Positions 25,403 to 34,090 of a DNA stretch of 64,000 nt are shown in pieces; the stretch's first letter is position 1, and each line of letters starts with the position of its first letter. Below the pieces are notes generated by a model. The model was given only the letters and a program-made list of their open reading frames with translations. It did no database searches and was not told the origin of the DNA. The stretch is taken from NCBI RefSeq assembly GCF_038433155.1, contig NZ_JBCDMW010000021.1:62001-126000 (forward strand), given 5' to 3'. The position numbers were made by a program, and so were the translations under genes. Source of the stretch: Luteococcus sp038433155. GTDB taxonomy: Bacteria > Actinomycetota > Actinomycetes > Propionibacteriales > Propionibacteriaceae.

Positions 25403-27745
25403 GTGAGCAGCAATGGCGTCTACGGACCCTACTCGCCACCGGGGGCCGCCACTCCGTCCAGCCCGATGTCGGCGGCACAGGACCGGTTCAGCACTGGCCC
25501 CGAGGCGCCGCGGATGCGCATGCGCCAGCGGCTGGCCCGGTTGGGAGCCTCCAAGTCCCCGACGTCGGCGGTACTGGACCCGCTGTTCAAGGTGGTCCGG
25601 GCCAACCATCCCAAGGCGGACCTGGCGCTGCTGGAGCGGGCCTACAACACGGCCGAGCACTACCACCGAGGGCAGACCCGCAAGTCCGGTGACCCCTACA
25701 TCACCCATCCGCTGGCCGTGACCACCATCCTGGCCGAGCTGGGCATGACCGAACCGACGCTGGTGGCGGCGCTGCTGCACGACACCGTCGAGGACACGTC
25801 GTACACCATGGAGCAGTTGACCGCCGACTTCGGTGAGGAGGTGGCGCTGCTGGTGGACGGGGTGACCAAGCTGGACAAGGTCACCTACGGCGAGTCCGCC
25901 AAGGCCGAGACGCTGCGCAAGATGGTGATCGCGATGAGCCGCGACATCCGGGTGTTGGTCATCAAGCTGGCCGACCGCCTGCACAACATGCGCACCATCA
26001 GCTTCCTGCGGCCGGACAAGCAGGCCCGGATTGCCAATGAGACGCTGGAGATCTTCGCCCCGCTGGCGCACCGCCTGGGCATGAATGCGGTCAAGTGGGA
26101 GCTGGAAGACCTGTCGTTTGCGGCCATGCACCCCAAGATCTACGACGAGATCGTCCGGCTGGTGGCCCAGGAGGCGCCGCAGCGGGAGCGCCAGCTGCGT
26201 GAGGTGCGCAAGCAGGTGGAGCTGGACCTGGCGGCCGCCAACATCCACGCCACTGTCTACGGCCGGCCGAAGCACTACTACTCGATCTACCAGAAGATGG
26301 TGGTGCGCGGCCGCGAGTTCAAGGACATCTATGACCTGGTGGGCCTGCGGATCCTGGTGGACACCCCGCGGGACTGCTACGCCGCGTTGGGCGTGATGCA
26401 CGTGCGCTGGAACCCCCTGCCGGGGCGGTTCAAGGACTACATCGCCATGCCCAAGTTCAACATGTACCAGAGCCTGCACACCACGGTGATCGGGCCCGGT
26501 GGCAAGCCCGTCGAGCTGCAGATCCGCACCCATGAGATGCACCGCCGCGCCGAGTACGGCGTCGCCGCGCACTGGAAGTACAAGGAGGCGCTGCGCAATC
26601 CGGTGGCCGGGACCACCTCCGAGGCCGAGGGCACCGATCTGACCTGGGTGCACAACCTGAACCAGTGGAGCAAGGAGACCGAGGATCCCAGCGAGTTCCT
26701 GGACTCGCTGCGCTATGAGATCAACTCCTCCGAGGTGTACGTGTTCACCCCCAAGGGCGACGTCCAGGCGCTGCCGGCCGGGGCCACGCCGGTGGACTTC
26801 GCCTATGCCGTGCACACCCAGGTGGGGGCGCGCTGCATCGGTGCCCGGGTGAATGGCCGGCTGATCCCGCTGGAGTCCAAGCTGGGCAATGGCGACGTGG
26901 TGGAGATCCTCACCAGCAAGGACGAGAATGCCGGCCCGTCGCGGGATTGGCTGAACTTCGTCACGAGCCCCCGGGCCCGCAGCAAGATCAAGGCGCACTT
27001 CAGCAAGGAACGCCGCGAGGAGGCGATCGAGCGCGGCAAGGAGGAACTGGGCCGGCAGATGCGCAAGTCCGGGCTGCCGCTGCAGCGGATCCTCACCGTC
27101 GAGCACCTGACCAGCATCGCGGACCAGATGAAGCTGGCCGACGTTTCCGCCCTGTATGCCGCGATCGGGGAACAGACGGTCAGCGCCCAGGCCGTCATGC
27201 ACCGGCTGATCACCTTGGCCGGAGGCGCGGAGGCCGCGGCCGAGGAGTCCCTGGAGGAGGCGCCGGTCGGGCGTCGTCGTACCCCCAGCCAGCGCTCCGA
27301 GACCGGGATCGTGGTCTCCGGGGACCCGAATGTGTACGTGAAGCTGGCCAAGTGCTGCACCCCCATGCCGGGCGACGAGATCCTGGGCTTCGTCACCCGT
27401 GGGGAGGGGGTCAGCGTCCATCGACGGGCCTGCACCAATGCCGCCAACCTGCTCGAGAACCCGGAACGGATCGTGCAGGTGGAGTGGGACAGCGCCGGCA
27501 AGACCAGCTATCTGGTCAACATCCAGATCGAGGGGTTGGACCGCCAGGGCGCCTTCGCCGACATCAGCCGGGTGATGGCCGAGCAGCACCTCAACATCAT
27601 CCAGGGCAGTATGAAGGCCACCGGGGGGCAGCTGTACACCATGCGGCTGAGCTTCGAATCACCCGACCCCTCGCACCTGGACCACGTACTGGGCCACCTG
27701 CGGATGATCCCCGGCGTCTACGACGTCTACCGCGTGCGCTCCTGA
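25403..27745 (+). CDS. rel: Bifunctional (p)ppGpp synthetase/hydrolase Rel
   Basis: Stringent-response enzyme of 780 residues. The N-terminal HD hydrolase domain shows LLHDTVEDT. The synthetase domain shows FKDIYDLVGLRILVDT and MYQSLHTTVIGPGGKPVELQ. A TGS domain (VYVFTPKGDVQALPAGATPV), a conserved-cysteine segment (AKCCTPMPGDEILGFVTRG) and a C-terminal ACT domain follow. GTG 25403 is chosen because GGAGG lies 5 bases upstream; the TTG at 25391 belongs to that ribosome binding site. A strong terminator follows. Confidence 0.97.
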   Translation: MSSNGVYGPYSPPGAATPSSPMSAAQDRFSTGPEAPRMRMRQRLARLGASKSPTSAVLDPLFKVVRANHPKADLALLERAYNTAEHYHRGQTRKSGDPYITHPLAVTTILAELGMTEPTLVAALLHDTVEDTSYTMEQLTADFGEEVALLVDGVTKLDKVTYGESAKAETLRKMVIAMSRDIRVLVIKLADRLHNMRTISFLRPDKQARIANETLEIFAPLAHRLGMNAVKWELEDLSFAAMHPKIYDEIVRLVAQEAPQRERQLREVRKQVELDLAAANIHATVYGRPKHYYSIYQKMVVRGREFKDIYDLVGLRILVDTPRDCYAALGVMHVRWNPLPGRFKDYIAMPKFNMYQSLHTTVIGPGGKPVELQIRTHEMHRRAEYGVAAHWKYKEALRNPVAGTTSEAEGTDLTWVHNLNQWSKETEDPSEFLDSLRYEINSSEVYVFTPKGDVQALPAGATPVDFAYAVHTQVGARCIGARVNGRLIPLESKLGNGDVVEILTSKDENAGPSRDWLNFVTSPRARSKIKAHFSKERREEAIERGKEELGRQMRKSGLPLQRILTVEHLTSIADQMKLADVSALYAAIGEQTVSAQAVMHRLITLAGGAEAAAEESLEEAPVGRRRTPSQRSETGIVVSGDPNVYVKLAKCCTPMPGDEILGFVTRGEGVSVHRRACTNAANLLENPERIVQVEWDSAGKTSYLVNIQIEGLDRQGAFADISRVMAEQHLNIIQGSMKATGGQLYTMRLSFESPDPSHLDHVLGHLRMIPGVYDVYRVRS

Positions 27746-27798
27746 CCCAGATCACCGTCGGCCGAGCCGGGCGATCCCCGGCAGCCGCCGTCAACGCA

Positions 27799-27833
27799 AC
27801 AGCCCCCGCGGCCAGCACGGTCGCGGGGGCTGT
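27799..27833. terminator. Hairpin terminator after rel
   Basis: ACAGCCCCCGCG and CGCGGGGGCTGT form a perfect 12-base stem around an 11-base loop. It separates rel from the converging DUF349 gene and can serve both directions. Confidence 0.85.
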
Positions 27834-27853
27834 GTCGTCGGATCGGTGGCGGC

Positions 27854-29098
27854 TCAGGCCTTGAACTCGTCCAGCGCCTTCTGGGCCTGGTCCAGCAGGG
27901 ACTGGTTGAAGGCGATCGACTCGCGGGCCTCCTTGGCCTTCTTCTCCTTGCCGTCAGCCTCCAGCTTCTCGGCCTGCTTGGTCAGCTTCTCGATCTGGGA
28001 GGTGAACATCGCGACGGTGTCGGCGGCGCGCTGACGGGCTTCCGGATCGGTCCGGCGCCATTCCTCGGCCTCGGCATCCTTCACGGCATTCTCCAGCTTG
28101 CGCACCCGGGCATCCAGCGGCCGGATCGCGTCGCGCGGCACCTTGCCGTACTCGTTGAACTTGGCCAGGAAGTCCCGGAACTGGGTCCGGGCGGTGGCCA
28201 GGTCACTGACCGGCAGGATGGTCTTCTCGGCCTCGTCGAGCAGGGCCTCCTTGGCCTGTTGGTTGCCGATGAACTCCTGGTCCTGCTCCGCCATGGCGGC
28301 GTCGCGGGCGGCGAAGAACTCGTCCTGGATGCCGCGGAAGGTGGCCCACAGCTTGTCATCCTCGGCGCGGGGGGCCGAACCGGCGGCCTTCCAGCGCGCC
28401 ATCAGGTCCCGGAAGGCGCCCGCGGTGGGGCCCCAGTCGGTGGAGGTGGCCAGCGGACGGGCCTCCTCGATGATCTGTTCCTTGAGCTGCTTGGCACCCT
28501 CTCGCTTGGCATTCTGCTCCGCGAACTGGGCCTTGCGGCGACGGGTGTAGGTGGTCCGGGCGCTGGAGAACCGGTGCCACAGGGCATCGTCGGTGGCGCG
28601 GTCGATCCGGGGGAGTGCCTTCCACTCCTCCAACAGGGCGCGGAAGCGGTTCACCCCGCCCCGCCAGTCATTGCCCTGGGCCAGCTTCTCGGCCTCGCCG
28701 ACCATCCGCTCCTTCTCGGCCCGGGCGGCCTCGGCGGCCTTCGCCTTCTCCGCCTTGCGCGCCTCCGCGGCCGCATCCAGGGTGGGTGCCAGCGCCTCCA
28801 GCCGGGCCAGCAGCCCGGCCAGGTCGCCGACGGCATTGGCCTCGGCGATGGAGTTGCGGTGCGAGTTGATCGACTTGCGGGCCTCCTCCACACCCACGGT
28901 GCCCGACTTCACCCGGGATTCCAGCAGACCGACCTCGGTCTCCAGTGCCTGGAATCGGCGGACGTAGAAGGCAAGTGCTTCGGAGGGATCGACATCGGGG
29001 ACCTGGCCAACCCGTCGTTCACCATCGGCGGTGACCACATAGACGGTGCCATCGTCTTCAACGCGACCGAACGGGTTCGGACCTGCAGTTTCGCTCAT
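27854..29098 (-). CDS. DUF349 domain-containing protein
   Basis: Soluble, largely helical protein of 414 residues from the ATG in front of SETAGPNPFGRVEDDG; an ATG three codons upstream is also possible. An N-terminal segment (VYVVTADGERRVGQVPDVD) precedes several DUF349 repeats of about 75 residues, recognisable by W-rich motifs such as GDWRGGVNRFRALLEEWKAL and STDWGPTAGAFRDLMARWKA. The C-terminus is a lysine/glutamate-rich coiled coil. Function is unknown; DUF349 proteins are common in actinobacteria next to rel and hisS. It is divergent from the metallo-hydrolase gene. Confidence 0.85.
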   Translation of the reverse strand: MSETAGPNPFGRVEDDGTVYVVTADGERRVGQVPDVDPSEALAFYVRRFQALETEVGLLESRVKSGTVGVEEARKSINSHRNSIAEANAVGDLAGLLARLEALAPTLDAAAEARKAEKAKAAEAARAEKERMVGEAEKLAQGNDWRGGVNRFRALLEEWKALPRIDRATDDALWHRFSSARTTYTRRRKAQFAEQNAKREGAKQLKEQIIEEARPLATSTDWGPTAGAFRDLMARWKAAGSAPRAEDDKLWATFRGIQDEFFAARDAAMAEQDQEFIGNQQAKEALLDEAEKTILPVSDLATARTQFRDFLAKFNEYGKVPRDAIRPLDARVRKLENAVKDAEAEEWRRTDPEARQRAADTVAMFTSQIEKLTKQAEKLEADGKEKKAKEARESIAFNQSLLDQAQKALDEFKA

Positions 29099-29117
29099 GG
29101 GCTCCATCTTGCCCGAT

Positions 29118-29837
29118 ATGGTGCCAGTTGTGCTCATTGCCTCATTTCCGGCCGGCCCCTGGCAGGCCAACTGTTATCTGCTCGCAACCGAACAGGGCGG
29201 CCGGTGCGTCGTCGTCGACCCGGGCGTGGACGCGGCCGACGGGGTCCGGCAGGGCCTCAAGCAGTACGGCCTGAGCCTGGACGGGGTGCTGCTGACGCAC
29301 GGTCACGTGGACCATGTGGCGGCCGCGGCCACCATCGCCGACGAGGCGGGCGTGCCGGTCTGGGTGCACGAGGCCGACGTCGACCTCCTGCAGTACCCGC
29401 TGCGCGCCCTGGGGGATGACGCGAAGCCGATCCTGGAGGCGCTGTGCGGCGGCACCGAGTTCACTCCGCCCTCCGACGTGCGGCACTATGAGGGCGACGT
29501 GATGGTGGCCGGGATCCGGTTCGGCACCCGGCACGCGCCGGGGCACACCCCCGGCTGCACCCTGCTGCTGCCCGAGCTGGGTGAGCAGCAGCTGGTCTTC
29601 ACCGGCGACGTGGTCTTCGCCGGCTCGATCGGCCGCACCGACCTGCCCCGTGGCGACGGCCACGTGATGGCCAGTAGCCTTGTCACCGAGGTGTTGCCCC
29701 TGCCCGACGAGGCGCACCTGCTGCCCGGCCACGGCCCGACCACCACGATGGCCGCCGAGCGGATGACCAATCCCTGGCTGCAGCCCGACCGCCTGGTGGC
29801 GCTGCAGAACCCCGATGTCGATGGAAGTGATCTGTGA
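29118..29837 (+). CDS. MBL-fold metallo-hydrolase, glyoxalase II-like
   Basis: Zinc hydrolase of 239 residues with the metallo-beta-lactamase fold. It begins near ASFPAGPWQANCYLL and carries the metal site LTHGHVDHVAAAATI (H-x-H-x-D-H), later HAPGHTPGCTLL, and FTGDVVFAGSIGRTDLP with the bridging aspartate. This resembles hydroxyacylglutathione hydrolases, but actinobacteria use mycothiol, so the true substrate is open. ATG 29118 is preferred over GTG 29130. The stop overlaps the hisS ATG, and this pairing with hisS is common in the phylum. Confidence 0.88.
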   Translation: MVPVVLIASFPAGPWQANCYLLATEQGGRCVVVDPGVDAADGVRQGLKQYGLSLDGVLLTHGHVDHVAAAATIADEAGVPVWVHEADVDLLQYPLRALGDDAKPILEALCGGTEFTPPSDVRHYEGDVMVAGIRFGTRHAPGHTPGCTLLLPELGEQQLVFTGDVVFAGSIGRTDLPRGDGHVMASSLVTEVLPLPDEAHLLPGHGPTTTMAAERMTNPWLQPDRLVALQNPDVDGSDL

Positions 29838-31180
29838 TGGCCCGTCCCAAGCCGCTCTCCGGTTTCCCCGAATTCCTGCCCGCCGGACGGATGGTGGAGC
29901 AGGCGGTGCTCGACATCCTGCGCGAGACCTTCGAGCTGCACGGCTATGCCAACATCGAGACCCGCGCCGTCGAGACCATGGAGACCCTCACCCGCAAGGG
30001 CGAGATCACCAAGGAGGTCTACGTGGTGCGTCGGCTGCACGCCGACCCCGAGGAGAAGGCCGGTGCCCACGATGACCTGGGCCTGCACTTCGACCTGACC
30101 GTGCCCTTCGCCCGCTATGTGCTGGAGAATGCCGGCCACCTGGCCTTCCCCTTCCGTCGCTACCAGATCCAGAAGGTGTGGCGCGGCGAGCGACCCCAGG
30201 AGGGGCGCTACCGGGAATTCCTGCAGGCCGACATCGACGTCGTCGCGCAGGACAGCCTGCCGCAGCACTTCGACGTCGAGGCGCCGATCGTGATGCTGGC
30301 GGCGCTGGAGCGGATGCACGTCGAGCTGGGGCTGCCGCAGGCCCGGATGCACGTCAACAACCGCAAGCTGGCCGAGGGCTTCTACCGCGGGCTGGGCATC
30401 ACCGAGACCCTGGACGTGCTGCAGCGGGTGGACAAGTTCGACAAGATCGGCGGCGACGCCGTGGCGGAACTGCTCGTCGACGAGCTGGGCCTGAGCCCCG
30501 AGGTGGCTGGCAAGTGCGTCGCCCTGGCCGGGATCTGCACCCCCGACGACTCCTTCGTCGAGCAGGTGCGGGCGCTGGGAGTGGAGCACGAGATGCTGGA
30601 CGAGGGGCTGGAGGCGCTGCGCGCCGTGGTCAATGCGGCCAACCAGCGGGTGCCCGGCCGGATCGTCGCGGACCTCAAGATCGCCCGCGGTCTGGACTAC
30701 TACACCGGGACCGTCTACGAGACGGAGCTGGTGGGCCACGAGAAGCTGGGCTCGATCAGCTCCGGCGGGCGCTACGACTCCCTGGCCAGCGACGGCAAGG
30801 TCACCTTCCCCGGCGTCGGGATCAGCCTGGGCGTGACCCGGCTGCTCGGGCCGCTGATCACCAAGGGCCAGATCACCGCATCGCGCAGCGTGCCCAGCGC
30901 CGTGCTGGTGGCGGTGGACCAGGAGGAGACCCGCGGCACTGCCGAGGAGGTGGCCGCCGCGCTGCGCGCCCGGCGGATCCCGTGCGAGGTGGCGCCTCGG
31001 GCGGACAAGTTCGGCAAGCAGATCAAGCATGCCGACCGGCGCGGCATCCCCTATGTCTGGTTCGGCGGCCAACACGGCCAGGTCAAGGACATCCGAACCG
31101 GTGAGCAGACCGACGCCGATGCGGAGTTCTGGGCGCCGGCCGAACAGGACCTGCGCCCCCGGATCACGATGGGGGACTGA
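29837..31180 (+). CDS. hisS: Histidyl-tRNA synthetase
   Basis: Class II aminoacyl-tRNA synthetase of 447 residues. Motif 1 lies near the N-terminus, motif 2 is QKVWRGERPQEGRYREFLQA, the histidine-specific segments are RGLDYYTGTVYE and SSGGRYDSL, and motif 3 contains GVGISLGVTRL. The C-terminal anticodon-binding domain starts near residue 350. ATG 29837 overlaps the preceding stop (TGATG, preceded by an in-frame GTG). Confidence 0.97.
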   Translation: MARPKPLSGFPEFLPAGRMVEQAVLDILRETFELHGYANIETRAVETMETLTRKGEITKEVYVVRRLHADPEEKAGAHDDLGLHFDLTVPFARYVLENAGHLAFPFRRYQIQKVWRGERPQEGRYREFLQADIDVVAQDSLPQHFDVEAPIVMLAALERMHVELGLPQARMHVNNRKLAEGFYRGLGITETLDVLQRVDKFDKIGGDAVAELLVDELGLSPEVAGKCVALAGICTPDDSFVEQVRALGVEHEMLDEGLEALRAVVNAANQRVPGRIVADLKIARGLDYYTGTVYETELVGHEKLGSISSGGRYDSLASDGKVTFPGVGISLGVTRLLGPLITKGQITASRSVPSAVLVAVDQEETRGTAEEVAAALRARRIPCEVAPRADKFGKQIKHADRRGIPYVWFGGQHGQVKDIRTGEQTDADAEFWAPAEQDLRPRITMGD

Positions 31181-31186
31181 CCCGCC

Positions 31187-31699
31187 ATGAAGGCCGTCGC
31201 GGTGGGGGTGGTCGGGATCGCGGTGATGACCGTGGTGCTGGTCAGCTTCTTCTGGTGGCTGCGTCGGCGTGACCTGGTGCACCACTTCATCGCCGACCAC
31301 GACTTCGTCGGCTGGGTGGACGTCTTCCGGCTGGAGGGCCGGGTCTTCGGGCCCGAACTGATTGGCCGTGCCCGTCGCTGCTACCGTGCGTTGGCCGGGG
31401 GAGTCCCGGTGGAGCTCGTGGTGGAGGAGGTGCCGGTGGGGCAGCGGCACCGACACCGTTGGCTGCTGGCGGCCCGGGCGCCCCGCGGCACGGAATTCGC
31501 CGTCACCGCTCAAGGCGTCGACGGCACGGTCCCGGCCAGCCTGGCCGAGATGATGGCCGCGGTCCGGCAGGACAAGCGGATCGACGCCGTCCTGGCGGGC
31601 CACGGCCTGTTCGTGGTCCGGCTGGTCACCGCCCGCGGGCTGGAGCCCGGTCTGGCGCTGCTGCGCCAGTGCCTGCAGGCCCCCGGGGGCGGGCGCTGA
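31187..31699 (+). CDS. Unrecognised small membrane-anchored protein
   Basis: Protein of 170 residues starting 7 bases after hisS, so probably in the same transcript. One N-terminal helix (residues 3-23) is followed by the charged stop-transfer segment RRRDLVHH, so the remaining 140 residues are predicted to be cytoplasmic. The soluble part has segments such as RARRCYRALAGGVPVELVVE and ends in a glycine-rich tail. I do not recognise the family. GC content and codon use match the neighbours. Confidence 0.6.
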   Translation: MKAVAVGVVGIAVMTVVLVSFFWWLRRRDLVHHFIADHDFVGWVDVFRLEGRVFGPELIGRARRCYRALAGGVPVELVVEEVPVGQRHRHRWLLAARAPRGTEFAVTAQGVDGTVPASLAEMMAAVRQDKRIDAVLAGHGLFVVRLVTARGLEPGLALLRQCLQAPGGGR

Positions 31700-31780
31700 C
31701 CCCTTGCCCGGGGCCAGCGGCACCGATCGGTTCGGCGCACCGGGGGCAGGGCAGGGCGGTCAGGGCCTGGCCGGTGGGGT

Positions 31781-33847
31781 TCAGGCCTTCGGGGGTGTCG
31801 CGTCGGTGCGCGGGTACTTGGCCAGGTAGGCCCCGACGATCATCTCCACCGCCTGGTCATAGGTCATCGAACCCGTGTTGATCACCAGGTCGTAGTAGTC
31901 GTCGCTGTACGGATCCCAATGGAAGAGCCGTTCGGACAGCTGTGCGCGCAGCGCCTCCTCGGTGCTGATCAGGGCCTCGGCCTTGGTCACCGGGACCTCC
32001 AGGCGGTCGGCGACCCGGGCGGCCCGGGTGGCCAGCGGGGCGGTGAGCCGGACGTGGAAGGCACCGAGTGCGCTGTGCAGGATGTAGGCGGAGTTTCGGC
32101 CCATCACCACCCCGCCGTCGCTGACCGCCTCCAGCACCTCGCGGGTGGCCTGGTCGGCCAGCCGGTTGTCCACCGACTCCTCCAGGGCCTGCGCCAGCGC
32201 GGACTCGGAGGTGGCGGACCAGGACAGCGAGCGCACGAAGCGGTCGAAGCCGCTGGGGGTGACGACGTCGTCGTCCATCTGGGCGATCTGTCGGGAACTG
32301 AAACGCTGGGCGGTGAAGGAGACCCCCAGCGCCTCGGCCACCTTGGGGCCGATCTCGGTCCCGCCGGAGCCTTCTCGCTCGAACAGGGTGATCACCGGCG
32401 CGTCGCTGCGCGTCAGCCGGGTGCTGCGGCCGTCGCCCAGCTGCACCACCGTCAGCTCCTGGGCGTCCAGGCCCAGAGTCTGCCCGGCGGCCCGCCGGGT
32501 GCGACGGTCGTTCAGCTCGCCGACCAGGCTGCGGTGCTGACTGGCCGTCAGCGGGTAGAGGAACATCACCGCGACGGCGGCCACGGCCAGTACCGCGGGG
32601 ACCGCGCCGGTGGCCAGCCGGATGCCGTGCAGGGCCCCCGGCGACTGGGCCGGGGCCTTGGCGACATAACCAAAGGCGCCGATGATGGCCGCCCCCAGTG
32701 CCCCGCCGATGCCCTGGCCACACTTGCGGATGAAGGACAGGATGGAGTAGCTGCCGCCCTCGGAGCGGATGTCGGTCTTCCACTCGCCGTAGTCGACGGT
32801 GTCGGCCTGCATGGAGAACATCATCGCGTTGGTGCCGCCGGTGCCGGCGCCGAACAGGAACCAGGCCAGGACGGCGACCGGCAGGCTGCCGCTGGGAACC
32901 AGGTAGATCACCAGGTAACCCAGCACGGCCACCACGCCCAGGGCCAGGTAGGCCTTGCGCTTGCCGAAGGCCACGGTGAGCTTGGGCAGGATCGAGGCCA
33001 CCAGGATGGTGCCCACCGCCTGGGCCAGGGCCAGGAAGGTGTACCAGGAGGCGTGCCCCAGCACGTAGCGCGTGTAGTACATGGCGACAGCGCTCATGGT
33101 GTACATCGAGCCGAGCATGAACAGGGCACCGGAGCACAGCACCACCAGCGGCCGGTTCTGCTTGACCATCGTCAGCGTGCGGGCCAGGTTGATCTTGCCC
33201 GGGCTGCGGGGGACCACCTCCCGGGTGTTCTTGAAGCAGATGGCGTACAGCACCAGGGCCAGCAGGGCCAGCGCCAGGGTGGTGTAGGTGAACTTCTGGC
33301 GCACGCCCTCCGCCGCGGTGTTCTGGAACTGCGGGGAGACGACGGCGGACAGGGCCACGCCGGTCACCGAGGCGGCGATCGACCGGGCCCCGGACAGCCG
33401 GGAGCGGTCCGTCGAGTCCTGCGTCATGGCCGCGGACAGCGATCCGTAGGGGATGTTCACGAAGGAGTAGCACAGCTGGAAGGCGGCGTCGAAGAGCAGG
33501 ATCCAGGCGATGGCGGTGCGCTCACTGATCCCCGCCGGGGTGCTGAAGAGCAGGACGAAGCAGATGGCCAGGGGAACCCCGCCCATCAACAGCCAGGGTC
33601 GCAGGTGCCCCCAGCGAGAGTTGAATCTGTCGACGGTGTTGCCCGCGAACAGGTCGCAGAAGCCGGCCCAGATCTTGGTGACGCCGTAGATGGTGCCACC
33701 CACCGCGGCCGGAACCCCGGCGATGTCGGTCATGTACACCATCAGGAACATCGACGTGAGTCCGAAGGAGATGTTGTTCGCCACATCTCCCATCGCGTAG
33801 GAGACCACGCGACCCGTGGAGAGCTCCCCACCATTGCGTCTTGCCAC
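31781..33847 (-). CDS. GPH-family symporter fused to a cytidylate-kinase-like domain
   Basis: Protein of 688 residues. Residues 1 to about 455 form a 12-helix GPH (glycoside-pentoside-hexuronide:cation) symporter: GRVVSYAMGDVANNISFGL at the start, and DYGEWKTDIRSEGGSYS late. Residues about 483-688 resemble the cytidylate-kinase-like family: ITLFEREGSGGTEIG as the phosphate loop, VVMGRNSAYIL, HVRLTAPLATRAARV, and YDLVINTGSMTYDQAVEMI. The loop has Thr where relatives usually have Arg or Lys. GTG start with GGAGG 7 bases upstream; the frame stays open far upstream but only as antisense of aspS. Solute and phosphorylated product unknown. Confidence 0.88.
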   Translation of the reverse strand: MARRNGGELSTGRVVSYAMGDVANNISFGLTSMFLMVYMTDIAGVPAAVGGTIYGVTKIWAGFCDLFAGNTVDRFNSRWGHLRPWLLMGGVPLAICFVLLFSTPAGISERTAIAWILLFDAAFQLCYSFVNIPYGSLSAAMTQDSTDRSRLSGARSIAASVTGVALSAVVSPQFQNTAAEGVRQKFTYTTLALALLALVLYAICFKNTREVVPRSPGKINLARTLTMVKQNRPLVVLCSGALFMLGSMYTMSAVAMYYTRYVLGHASWYTFLALAQAVGTILVASILPKLTVAFGKRKAYLALGVVAVLGYLVIYLVPSGSLPVAVLAWFLFGAGTGGTNAMMFSMQADTVDYGEWKTDIRSEGGSYSILSFIRKCGQGIGGALGAAIIGAFGYVAKAPAQSPGALHGIRLATGAVPAVLAVAAVAVMFLYPLTASQHRSLVGELNDRRTRRAAGQTLGLDAQELTVVQLGDGRSTRLTRSDAPVITLFEREGSGGTEIGPKVAEALGVSFTAQRFSSRQIAQMDDDVVTPSGFDRFVRSLSWSATSESALAQALEESVDNRLADQATREVLEAVSDGGVVMGRNSAYILHSALGAFHVRLTAPLATRAARVADRLEVPVTKAEALISTEEALRAQLSERLFHWDPYSDDYYDLVINTGSMTYDQAVEMIVGAYLAKYPRTDATPPKA

Positions 33848-33959
33848 AGCAATCCTCCGAACCTCGTTGTTGGGATCCACGGAAGTGGCCAGCGGTCGCT
33901 TCCATTGGTCCCACGCTACGGCGGCTGAAACTCTTGCCCGCAGTACTTGCAGCCAGTTG

Positions 33960-33988
33960 CCGCACGCTGCGGTGGCCGCATGCTGCGG
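33960..33988. promoter_or_regulatory. Two tandem dyads (CCGCAYGCTGCGG), candidate operator
   Basis: CCGCACGCTGCGG (33960-33972) and CCGCATGCTGCGG (33976-33988) are near-identical 13-base palindromes 16 bases apart, centre to centre. They lie in the 243-base divergent region between the symporter-kinase gene and aspS, about 115 bases upstream of the symporter start. Binding by a regulator is inferred from symmetry only. Confidence 0.45.
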
Positions 33989-34027
33989 CAGAGGGGAATT
34001 GGGGAGGAAGTGGCGGCGTCGAGCCGC

Positions 34028-34033
34028 TAGGGT
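34028..34033 (+). promoter_or_regulatory. Probable -10 box (TAGGGT) for aspS
   Basis: TAGGGT predicts transcription start near 34040 and a leader of about 50 bases that carries the GAAAGGAA ribosome binding site before ATG 34091. The rest of the divergent region holds the tandem dyads and no gene. Confidence 0.4.
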
Positions 34034-34090
34034 GGTGGGCGCAACCACGGCGCCGCACCGTCTATGTGAGCGCCCCAGAAAGGAATACGC

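Noticed and set aside
31700..31780. Terminator between the unknown membrane protein and the converging symporter-kinase
   Set aside because: The 81 bases contain GC-rich partial dyads and the 10-base palindrome ACCGATCGGT, but no stem long enough to call with confidence.
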